This document shows, piece after piece, positions 25,701 to 37,700 of a stretch of 64,000 bases of DNA. The DNA lies in assembly GCA_027574665.1 (NCBI GenBank), contig CM050656.1:2975001-3039000 (forward strand), written 5' to 3'. Position 1 is the stretch's first letter; the number at the start of each line of letters is the position of its first letter. The DNA comes from Rhynochetos jubatus (taxonomy: Eukaryota > Chordata > Aves > Eurypygiformes > Rhynochetidae). Position numbers and translations under genes: made by a program. The notes under the pieces were generated by a model. The model saw only the letters and a list, made by a program, of their open reading frames with translations. It ran no database searches and had not been told where the DNA came from.

Positions 25701-28700
25701 CAAACAGTTTTTTATGTGTGTATAATAATCCTTTCATTATTTCTTTTAGGAATTCAAGATTTTCCAGAAAATATTAAATGTTGTAAGTGTTTAACAATTA
25801 TTGAAGCCAGTGTCAATCCAGTCTCTAAGTGAGTATCAGCAGCTTGCGTTCGTATACTGCCAGTGCAGAGGATTTGCACACAGTGCACTAAAGGCGTTGC
25901 GTCGAGTTCATGTGCAGGGTTAATCTACATTTCTAATTGTTTGAAATCCAGGGTTGCTGTATCTATGTGCTCTGCGTCTGTCCACATAGTAAAGTAAGCG
26001 TTGGCCAAGCGGTCCCCAGGGTGCAGCCTTTTAAACACAGCGGGCTGGTGCTGTGTGTTTGAGAAGTAAGTCGTGCTGCATCCTCACGTACCGTAATCTC
26101 TTGGCTGGGACTTCAGCATCCCTTAGTCCTTCCAAAAACACGCAGTAATAGTAATTAAAATATCTGTGTTGTAATCTCATGATTTACAAAACAAAAGGAA
26201 GGAGGTGAAAGGATGAAGTTTTACTATTTCAGTTTAAAAGAAAAAAAAATGAGATAGAAAGAGAAAACACCTTTGGTTTAAAACCCTCACGTAGGAAGGG
26301 AGAAAAGGCTGATGGAGCTTGAATGTGCCAGGCATTTGAATTTGATGTAGTTATAGCAACGTGGAAAAGATGAGAACGGGCAAAAATGTCTGTAACAAGT
26401 AAGTTCTTGAGAATTTGGGTAGAAAAAGAAGGTGAGAGAGAAAGTCATCTTTCTCTTTCTAAATATACATTGTTGTTATTTCCATAGCAACTTCGGTGTG
26501 AGCGTTAAGCTTTTAACTGTTTTTCTTAGGCTGCCAGATGGCTTCACACAACTTCTAAATTTGACCCAGCTCTATCTAAATGATGCCTTTTTGGAGTTTC
26601 TTCCAGCTAACTTTGGAAGGTAAGGATTAGTCATGGAAGCACATTGCTCTTTCATGTGAACCCAGTTTAGGCTTTAAGGGACCATTTTAAAGCTGTATTC
26701 TTTTTAAAAACAGAACAAAGCCAAACAAACAAACAAACCTAAAGAGATTTAGGCTTTCCAGCCCTTTTTTGATGAATGATCGTTGTTGGAGAGAATGTTA
26801 TGTCAGCAAGAATTTTATGATGAACTGGTGCAGGGTGGTGGTTTGGGGAAAAGGCGAGAAGGAACAGAAATTGAAGAAGAGACCTGTCCTTGATCAAATG
26901 TATGATTAAACGGTGGCAAGGGCAGACAATAGCAATGTGCTCTAAGCTTACTGGAAAATGAGCAGAAAGAAAAAGTGGTGTGAGCCAGAAGGGAAGAAAA
27001 AAATGACTGAGTGTAGCGGAGTGATCAAAGGAAAAATGTGAAAACAAAAACAAGAGAGAAGAATCAAAAGACAGCGGAGGAGGAAGGATGTATAGTGAAA
27101 GTGAAAATAAATGCAGCAGAAACTGAGCCAAAAAGGACAAAGCAGAGGCAGGGATAAATCAAAGTTAACCCTACTTCCCAGGGCCATTTAAGAGGGCAGT
27201 AGAAGCCAGTGGGTCCATAACTGCGTGGGTCTGGCAGAAACGTGGAGTTTATGCCAGCTCTGTTAGCCTGGTGAGGGAACGGTCAGCCTTTCCGCCCTCG
27301 GGTTGTCCAGAGGGGCAAACGGATTAACAGAGAAAAATATATCGTGTTGTTACAGAATTCACCTAGTATTAGTTTTTTGCTGGTCCATCCATATATGTGT
27401 TTTAGTGTACGACTGGGAACATCAGCTCAGCACGCTAAAATCACTGCTGAGCTGACATCGTTGGTGTTAGAAATGGCATTGGCATGCTCAGACACTGAGC
27501 AACGGGGCAGACTGCTTCATCAGCATTTACTTGATGGGCCTGTCACTGACCCAGAGCTGAGTCCGGGCTTTGCGCTGGAATACGCTTCAGAAAATCCTAC
27601 TTGAAGAAAGAGGAAGAAGAATTTGCATGTGATAAGGGTTTGGAACATCAGAGTAAATCCCACGGCAGCCTGCTTCTGCAGTTTGGAATCAGTCATTGTG
27701 TACAGATGTCAGGGAAAAATAAATACAGGAAATACCCAGCGATTTATCAGATGTGTAGTGTTTATTGTCATTATGCCCTTCTAGAGCCTTGCTGGTACTT
27801 TGCTAATAATCTTTGTCACTTAATGACCTGTCTAATATTCTGTGTATTTTAGCAGAAAACACTCTTTTTTTTCTTTCAGAAATGCATATTTTGTCTAAAC
27901 GAAATGACACTCCTTCCAGTTGGGGTTGTTGATCCTTTGTTATTATTTTTCTGCTCCTATATTATCTATTTGGTATCTTCCATTTACAAATCCTTGTCCT
28001 GTTTCCCAAGCTTCCCACATTAGCTTACAGACATTGCTCCTTTTTTTTTTTTTTTTTCTCCCAACTAGCCACATGCAGCTCTTTAACTGTATCTTCCTTA
28101 ATGCTCTTCTCCAAATCTCAGTGCTTCCTTCTATCTTCTGCCACAGTGATACTCAGTCTGCTGTGGTCTCATTTAGCCATGGGAATGAAGTCCGGAACAT
28201 CATGTAAATGCCTCTCCACTTTTCTGTTTGAAGCTGTTCTTGTTAGTCCTGGTGAAGCACAGCGGTTGGGCTAGGAAGGTGTTCTGCTTCCCTTAGTAGG
28301 GAAAAGTTAACGTAGTGGTTTCCTAGAAGAGCATGATGTTGGGAAGCCCAAGGTCCCGTGAAACAGAAAGCTGCTGCTGTGCAGGGCTGTGTGGAGCACT
28401 ATCGAGAGCGCGATATGGAAATCGGTATTAACCAAATCGTTGAAACTCACCATAAAGCTCCTCATTAAACTTTCTTCACATTCAGAAACTATGTTATCAG
28501 CCTAAAAGCTGTGTCAGTATGCTTCGGGGCCGACACCTCTGTTTAGAACTGATCCAAATACTAATCAGTTCCACCTAGCCCTTGAGCCATGGTCGCCTCG
28601 AGCACTGAACGTACCTCCACAGAGTAGCTGACGCGATATCCCAGGTTTTCTGTGAGTGGTGTTGTACGAGATGAAGAGGAAAGCACCTTGTTCAGCCCCA

Positions 28701-31700
28701 CAGTAACGGCACAATTACTGTTGTACGTTTAGCGGCCTCTGTTTTTGTTGAAATAAGTAGTTTCGAATCATTCTTAGGGATTCCTGAACTAATTCATTGA
28801 ATGAACTAATTATTTTCTATCATATTTCTAGACTTGTCAAATTGCGAATTTTGGAGTTAAGAGAAAATCACTTGAAAACTCTACCAAAGTAAGTGGCTGA
28901 ACATTTACATACGTCTCTTCCACCTGAAAATTCCAGAATCGCAAAGTGCTTTTATTGTTAGCAATGCAGTGGTGTCATTCCTGTTATTTTTTCCATGAGT
29001 TAAAGAAATTCTACTGAAGGTTTTTAGCAAAAAAGCAAACATATAATGAAAGATGGAGACTGGTACATCAGCTGACTGTAACTCCAATATCTGTAACGTG
29101 GCATTTTAAAATACGAGATGCAAACGCAATTGGAAAACAACACGTGAGAGCAGCCTGGTCACTGGTGATGTGACAGTATTTTCCTCACCAAGAAGTAATC
29201 GGATGTAGTGAAAACGGACTCAGTGTACCCTCAGTAGAACAACCTCCCCGTATGGTCTGTACAGAAGCTGAATGTGTTTGGTGGTTTACAATACTGTTGT
29301 ACAAACAGTACAATACTGTACAAACCTGTATCCTCGGAATATTGAAGACATGTCAATCTGACAGTGTCTCCTGTTGCTGTTTACCAAAAGAGTAAGTTGC
29401 TACACTTTGTTGCTACAATTTGACCAACATTCAAGTGGTATTTTGAAAGGAAACGGTAAAGCAATGACAAAATTAAACCCTTCCCATGCTGTATTTAGGA
29501 AGTTGCACTGCGTGGAGCGAGGAATACGGTTTTGTATTCGAACCTTTAATCGTTTTCTGCAACAGGGATCCCAAGACCCACGGCTTCGGGGACTGTTAGA
29601 GGCGGGGGCTGTGTGTCCCCATTGTAAGTGGTACCTGCAGTGGTGGCAAGACAGTGTATTTATGAAACATTGTTAGTACTCAACTGCAGATTATTTAGCC
29701 CCCTTAAAAAGGGCATCCTTTTTAGCAAGCCTGCGTTTCTCAAAATCTACGCAGGGGTTTTGCCTATAATGGGATGTAGTGAGATTTTCACCGCTCCTGG
29801 GCACCTTTATCCACAGCACTTTCCGTTTTTTAAGGAAAGCTGGTTTTGTGTTAAAGACAAGATGCTTTGTATCAGTGGAAAACACTTTTTATGTAAACTT
29901 GCTATTTCCTCTGTTCTGAGCTATATTTATTATTTTGGGGGGAAAAAATAAAGCTTCAATCCGCTACCAAAGTGTTTATCTGCATTTAAAAATGAGACCT
30001 GTTCGTGCAGCAGATTTGCAGCCTCTGAGGTCTTTATCACCTGAAAGGCTACATAGGTGTGGGAGTATATGCATGTTATACGCTCACCTCTTCAACATCA
30101 GGCCCTTTTAGAAGGGAATTGCATAGTGTTTCCATGCAGAAGGTGCTGTTGGAATAAATGGATGTGTGCACGCTAGGGTTGAAGGATCGGAATTCTGTGA
30201 CAAAATGATTTTGATCAAACAATGTTTTTATATTTCTGGTCTAATTCTAATCCCATTAAGGATGATAATGGGTTTGTCACTGAAGTCAATGGAAGCAAGC
30301 CTGGGATTGTGTGTCATAGTTACTAATAACAATGATTTTTTCGGTGATACGAGCGGTTTAACAGGTAAATTTTCTCGAGTTTCGGAAGCAGTTGGAAGAT
30401 TCATACCTAAGCGTAGTGGGCTCTGGTTTCAGTAGCACAAAGTTTGTTAAGGTGGCTGAGCATGGCTCTTCCCACTGTAGGATTCTGAAAGTAAGGAGGT
30501 GCTTTGATTATTTTAACCAAGGGAAACATTATTTGTAGGCGTGTTTCTTCCCTGCTCCTCGCGCTGGCAGAAGGCTTGGCTATATGCTGCCGAGATGGAC
30601 TGTGAAGAAAAGGTTTTGCTTATGCAAATGCTGGTAGATAAAAGGGACAGCTGTATTATGAATAAGAGGAAGAGAAAGAAAGTTGACAAGGTCATTTTTG
30701 CATCAACTGGGACAAAACCGGGGGATTTCTCCATTTCTGGGCTTCTTTTATTCTGGAATAGTTTTCTCTGCAAGCCAAAACTGGTGTGGAATGTAGTGGG
30801 TGGGCAGGAGTTAACACATATTACAGAGTGTTAGTCTAGAGGATATACGTCCTGCTTCCTAGTTTGGGTGAATTTGACCTCTCTTATATAAAAGACAGTA
30901 ACTGCTTGTCTGAAGCAGCATCTCCTTGCACCCTGGAAGTGGGCCTGGGACGATCTGGGCTGAGCGTGGGAGGTCAGAGAGGAGCGTGGCGATGCCACGG
31001 GCGGATGCAGACACGGTGACGTGGCAGGAAGAGCTAACACAGTACCGGTACGTCATTTAGGCTTTACAGGGAAACAGGAAAGCATTGAATACCAGACTTT
31101 TATTTCCTCAGCCAGTAAGCGAAGGGAAATTGTGACAAGAAAGCTGGCTACAGTAGAACCCTTCAGGAAAACGAACGTGATAATATAAGTCAGGATATAT
31201 TTTACAATCTGGTTGCAGAAAAGGTGATGCAGGTCTGTCAGATTTATACTTAAAGGCTTGCTTTCCTATCCTACAGTTTACTAGATATGCCACGAATAAG
31301 ATAACCTGATTATGTTGGTGGTCTGTCCAGTAGTTCCAGTGTAAGAAAAGGCATGAAAGGTAGGCAAATAAATAATTTTAATATTGTAATTTGGCTTTTT
31401 AATAGGTGTGAAACGTACTGTAAGACTGTTTTAAGTAACTTCTGCTCGGTACTATTACCCTGTTAAGTGCAACTTAAAAGCTGTTATCAAAAAGCAGAGC
31501 ATATTCTTTCATCTGTTCCGTGCTGTAAAATACGCGTATAAAGAATTTACGATGGAAGCATTTAGCATTTTGGCATAAACAGGCATTAGATGTGCTGTGT
31601 GTTTACCACAGCTCTAACGCTGCTCTATTTCCTACCAGCTCAACAGTCAAGACTGTTGTAAGACGTAGCCATAGCAACTGAATGCAAGATGGTCTGAAAT

Positions 31701-34700
31701 TATTTACGAAAATATCAGCTTAAGGAAATACCAACTGTGGTTGGCTGGAAGGTAGCTCTCTAACCCGAGCACACATCTCCAAGGCCTCCCTCTTTCATAC
31801 ATCTTGCAGTAAAAAATAAGGCCTTCCCTTTGTTGAATTTGTGGCAATAATTTTACGGCATCTAAAACACGTCCAAACATATCACTGCATTCCCAGACGC
31901 TTTCCTGATGGAAAATTAGTGAGGCATCGTTCATAAAACGCTTTGAAGGTTCTCCTGATTTCTTCTGACGGGCGTAGCAAACGTTTCGGGTACCACTGTC
32001 TTGCTGTATCATACTGGACTGGAGACACACGTTGCTCTTCAGATGGAGGTGTTGCAGGATGCTCCCGTTTTCTGTCAGCAGTACTTTCTCTTCATGAAAA
32101 TACCCCTAGGCTTACAAATATTTTTAAACATATAAATATTTTCAGTATGTTAATCTATTAACCTTCTCGATACTGTTTTGTAAAATCAGTGATTTGTTTT
32201 CTCTCTTACATGGTTTGATTGAAGATTATCATTCATGCTGCTTTCCAGGATCTTTTAAGCATTTAGAAATATCTGGAAATCTCTGGCCAATATTGCAAAC
32301 AATTTTTAATATTTTAGTAAAGCTTTAGTTTATGCAGCAAAAAATAGAAAAATCTTTTTTCTAGACAAAATTCTAAACAAAAAAAAAAATTGTCTTCAAT
32401 TACTGTTAAATGTTTTGGAGTATTTGGGACCAAATTTCTCATGTTACCACCTGGAGCCACAGGGTTGTCTTTGACTTGAAGAACCAACTAAGATCAATTT
32501 TCTTGCCCTGTTTGGATAAAAGTGCACTCGATCTCTGCGCGCTCTAACAGCTCGTGACATCACTGTGCAAGAGCTCGGGGTGGTTTATAGACCGTGGCTC
32601 CCGATAGCTCCGTCACGCTCTGCTCTGTAACACTTCCCTGCTGAAGGTGGGTTTGAAGCGCCAGGCGAGGCTTTCCGTGGTGTTTTCATTGTGCACCCAA
32701 ACTGAAGCGGTTAAAATCAGCGAACGTTCCCGTTAGCTGCAGTGGGTTTTCAGTGAGGCAGCGTGGGCTCCGGTGTTTAATTGGGCTGTGTCAGAGTCAT
32801 TTCGCAGAGCGGAGGGGTGTCATTCCCAGTTTTCTATCCTGCTGAATAAGGGCTGTAGTTCAACCCGGGTTTGGGTGTGTAACTGCTTACCGAACATGTG
32901 TGGCTATTGCAAAATCATGATGATGAACCAGGAGTTGATGAGTTTTCTGATAAATGTGAAGCGTATCAGTGTGTGCACACGTGCCTGTGCGTGCACCTGC
33001 CTTGGTGAATGAGCTGTTCACGTTATTGTCTCAGTATTCCCATTTCAGCCCAGATAACCAGCTTTCCTACCCCTGTTACCTTCTTCTTTCTTTCCCACTC
33101 TCTTAATTATCGATTCAGCTTTTATGGCTTTGTCTCGCCTCTGTAACACAAACTGGAATGCTGTTTTCCCGCACGACTGCACAATGAGGCATTTTTTTAT
33201 CTAGTGGCTAAATAATTATTAGGCCAGACGTGTCTGTGCTGATGTTTTTGAAAGACTCAGAGAATTGGGCTTGTTCAGCCTGGAGAAACGAGAGCTCCAG
33301 GGAGACCTTATTGCAGCCTTCCAGTACCCGAAGGCGGCCTACAAGGAAGCTGGGGGGGACTTTTTACAAGGGCAGGGAGTGACAGGGCAAGGGGTAATGG
33401 GTTTAAACTGAAAGTGGGGAGATTTAGATTGGTCATCAGGAAGAAAATCTTTCAGGAGAGGGTGGGGAGGCCCTGGGACAGGTTGCCCAGAGAAGCTGTG
33501 GATGCCCCATCCCTGGGAGTGTCCAAGGCCAGGCTGGATGAGGCTTGGAGCAACCTGGTCCAGTGGAAGGTGTCCCTGCCCATGGCAGGGGGGTTGGAAC
33601 TAGATGATCTTTAAGGTCCCTTCCAACCCAAACCGTTCTGTGATTTACCAAATACCTTTTGTATTGGAGCTGCTATCTCCAAGGCCTATACTTCGTTATA
33701 AGGCTGCCCTTTATGAATGGCTGGAAGTGTTGGAGGCTCCTGTAAGACCCGCAGCATGGTCTGACAGTGTCTTTCTAATCTGTATGATTAATCCAACCAC
33801 TCAGATGAGCAGGATGTTTCATGATTTTCTTTGAGGAGTTCTGTAAATGATACCAAGTACCACTACGTTTTCCCACTGTTTGGTAAGTGCATTGTACTGA
33901 ATGTGCGAGAGCGCAGGCACCAAGCTCCTCTGTTCCTGTTATTGGTGTAGAAAGTGAACTTTTTCCAACTATTAGTTGTTTCTGGAAAGTTATTTCGGAC
34001 TAGTCGGATGAAAGTTCACAGTGGGTACAAATGCCGAAGTCACGTTTGCGCTGCCTGTGCTGTAGGAAACAACTTTACGTTGTGATGAGTCAACCTGACC
34101 TCATGCAGCCGGAGCTGTGTTCTGCAGTCGGCTGTGATTCCTGCACCTCCGACTGCCGTTCGGGGCTTGCTGCCCTCTTCCTGGGTGCTGGGTGTAATAA
34201 ATGCACTGTTGGGCAGTACCTCTCCCACATATGGTCTGATATTCTCCCAAAATAAGTGGAAAAAACCAAAAGTGTGTGTTCATGTTGAATGTTCAGATTG
34301 GATTCTACCGAAGGGCAGCTGGTTAAATCCTAGCATTGTTGTCCTAGAGGTTTTTTCCCTTGTAAGCGATAAGGCAGACTCCCCCTTAGTACAGGCTGTA
34401 TTTTCATTTCCACCTTGACTGTTTTCTGGGAGTTTGAGTATAACTTGGTTTGTGCATTAAGGACCCATCACAGACCCATGTCATTGCGTTGGTGTTGGAA
34501 AGGACCAGGATCGTCAGGCTGATGAGCGAACCCTCGTAGGAGAGAGGAAGCGAATCGGTAAATGTCGTTTAGCATAATTACACCAGCGTATTTAGGAAGC
34601 AGAGATATGTAGGGGCTATGTATAACTGTGCACTTTATGTGTGTGCGTATTTATGTAGGCAGTCAGCTAGATACACACCGTGTAGGTGTATATAGATACA

Positions 34701-37700
34701 CCTAGCGCGCACCACGTATATGCTGTGTACACATACACGGTACATCTATAGTCAGGGATTTTCTAGACTAGGAACCAACCAAACCCCGAAAGGAGCAGTG
34801 GGTAGTGGGGTGGCCTGCGAGGCAGGGCTAGAAGAGAAGATGGGGAACATGCAGCTTGTCAGGGGGACAGGGAAGTGAGGGGCTTTGGGGATCAAGGCTT
34901 AGACTATATTGACTGCTGAGGACTTACACCCCATGAGTGATGTGACTTTCTGCTCTTAAAAATTAGTCTGCCCTAGACTAGCTAGTCCACCAATTGCCAA
35001 TTCTCCTAGGTTTTTGTGGCCAAGCATTCTAGGAAGCGCGGCGCATACACATAGCTCAGAGATGGTTCCCCTTGCTGATGTTCATCACTTTGCCTGTTTG
35101 AGGAGCTGTGGTTGTGTCAGGACAGCACAGAGTTATTACTGTGATTGCAGTAAATCACCAATTCTTCAAACAAATCTAGTAGCTATATTTACAACGTAGT
35201 TGGGAAAGGAGTGTTCTGAGCATCCAAACGTAACAACAAAAGCTGTTAATTTATTTAACTGTCATATTTAAGCCTGGTCTGGTTACTGCTCTTATGGAAG
35301 CTCATTAATTTGCGCTGAATTTTATATTTTCTGAGATGAGGCTGTGTCATAAATATTCGTTGCTCTTCATAGCAACAAATGTCAGCAGACCTGTCACTCC
35401 TAAACGGAATGTTTTTGGACAACATCATCCTATTGAATTCCTGAGAATAATCAAGAATATTTCATATCTCAGTCAAGAATCTGGAAACTCTACCTGTGCT
35501 GTTGAAACTCTACCAAGCAGCCAGGCTACCTGCCCACATTTACTCAAAAATCTTTGAGTAAATTAAAGTCGTTAGTGTGATCTTTACTCTTAAAGCTGTT
35601 TGGGCTGAGAAAAACACCCTTTCAGGCTCTGCTGGGATTTCTGTAAGTAGAGATTTGTAAAACTGAAAAATTGTCGAAACCGCGGTTGTAGGTGGTGAGT
35701 CACTAGTGTCTGAGAGCCTGTAGGTGCTGGTAATTGATGAGAAAATACTTGTATTTGTTGTACTCGTCCTAATGACTCACTGTTTCCCAACTCAAGCTGT
35801 GGCTTCTCATCTCTTCTTTGGTTTCCTTGACAGTAGGCATTACAGCTGTTGTAATTCTGCAGTACCGTGCCGTTAGGACGTGACCGAAGGGGTGGGTCCC
35901 TGGGAGCTGAAGTTAGGAAAAACCAGGACTTCTCTTGGTCTTCAGCTATTGCGCAGAATGAATTTGCTTTTTGAAGAGTAAAAATTGTAGGTCAAGTTGT
36001 TAAGTACAGCCTCTGAAATCGGAAGAACTCTGTAATTCTGCAGGTGAGAGCAATTAAAAACTGGTTGAAATTGAATAGTACAGTGTGCAAGGTAGTGCAC
36101 TGAGGGAGTAATAGGAATTTGTTAGGAGTTCTTCAATTAAAAATCTTATTGGGGAAAAAAAAGACACGAGCATGTTAGAAGGATGTAAAATGTCTATGGG
36201 TCATCGATCTACTAAAGCCACGGCAATGCCAAATGTTCTCTAAGGATTTTCGCTAGAGACAAGGTGTTTGTGACATTGTACAACGCCATAAATGAAACGA
36301 GGATGAGGAAGAGCCAAGGAGGGTCCTCACCCCACAGGAAAAATAATGAATGCAGAGTGTGTTGTACGGAAGGGCCCTAAAAATAATGTTGTTCCTGATG
36401 GTTCGAACGTGTTGGTGTATTGCAGCGTCAAATCTGCTCTCTGCATAAGGCACATTTTTGTGCTTATTGAGTAAATTGGCCGAAATCAGCCAGAAATGGT
36501 CCGTTTTTATCGCAAGTGATATAACTACCCTGTAAGGTTCTTTGTGTTGATCATCACTTTGATATTCCTTTGAGGATGTTGACACGCAGTGTTGAATTGT
36601 TCTTTTGGCGTTTAAATCAGTGCGTTTCTGAAAGATGTTTGTTTTCCGATTCTCTGTCCCCTCGGTTTGCAGTTGTGTTAGTGCAATCTTCTGGCGTTGC
36701 CAAAATGTCACACACCTGTAATTTTGCTCCTGGTTTGAGTCGTGAATAAAATGACTTTATGGATATGATGATAGGGTTGTGTGTGGGGTTTTTTCTTCTG
36801 TTAAAATTAACCATTTTATATCGCTGTGTATTCAGCCTTAAAAAGTAAACCAGTGTGTTTTATTCTTGATCACACATTTTTAGGCTTTCATCGTAATGAA
36901 CTATGTGAAAAAACAGGCAGCATGTTTCAGCCGCGGTCTTATTTCTGAGAATTGCTGCTGCTAAGTATGTTTGCGGTCAAAATTTAGGCTCTACTTGGAA
37001 ACTCGTTGTTCAGACTTACCTGTTGTAGGCGATATCGTGTAAAGTTGGTGATCTTCTGGTTGGCTTTTTTCTGCAAGCATCTCCAGCTGTAATGAATCTC
37101 TGGGGTTGAACTGCCACTGTTTACGTTGCAACAGCACTTCTGTGCACTCTGGTTCTGCAACAGCGTGGTTCTCAAAAACTCTCTGAGAAATAAACCTTCC
37201 TGGTTCCGTGTAATATTGTACTATCAACGCTTGAACGTCGTCCTTGGTAAAGGGCAATGGATACATTTTCTTCCAATAATTCGAAAGCATGGACTGTCAG
37301 TCTCATCTAAAGTTTTCCATGGGAAATCTTACAAAGAGAAATGGAAACAAGAAGGATGCCATCTATTGAGTTTTTCCTTCTGGGTAACGAGTGAAGGTGT
37401 GAGAACAGCCTTTTTGTACATACATAATGAAGGTATGTGTTGCGCCTTCTCAATTAAACATATATCGTAACAAAAACTTAAGGGGGGGTGGGGAGAGGGT
37501 GTCAGACAATCCCATTTCTCACCCAGAAGAATTCACTCTTATGAAATTTCATAAAACGAAATTTTTCTTCCTTTGAATTTCAAGTGTACTTTTATTTATT
37601 ATGTAAATATAATGTGGAAAATTGACATTTTCCTCTAACGTTCTTTCTTTCCATTTCGTTCTTCCCCCCAAAATTTACAGACAGAACCATAGAAAGTAGA

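Larger units (their letters stand above)
24857..28831 (+). other. LRRC7: LRRC7 introns 2-4 (interrupted by exons 3 and 4)
   Basis: Intron 2 is 24857-25749, intron 3 is 25829-26529 and intron 4 is 26620-28831. Intron 4 holds a short CAAA repeat at 26722-26738, a purine-rich stretch (about 26820-27160) and a run of 17 T at 28041-28057. Nothing else is recognised. Confidence 0.85.

Noticed and set aside
26739..27140. 133-codon minus-strand open frame
   Set aside because: Low-complexity Leu/Ser/Phe composition produced by a purine-rich + strand; no recognisable domain.
31704..32030. 108-codon minus-strand open frame in intron 5
   Set aside because: The composition looked protein-like, but frames of this length are expected by chance, it starts at a non-ATG codon, and I could not connect it by phase to other exons.
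36253..36711. 152-codon minus-strand open frame overlapping the antisense candidate
   Set aside because: It starts at GTG and its frame does not join in phase to the upstream candidate exon at 37020.
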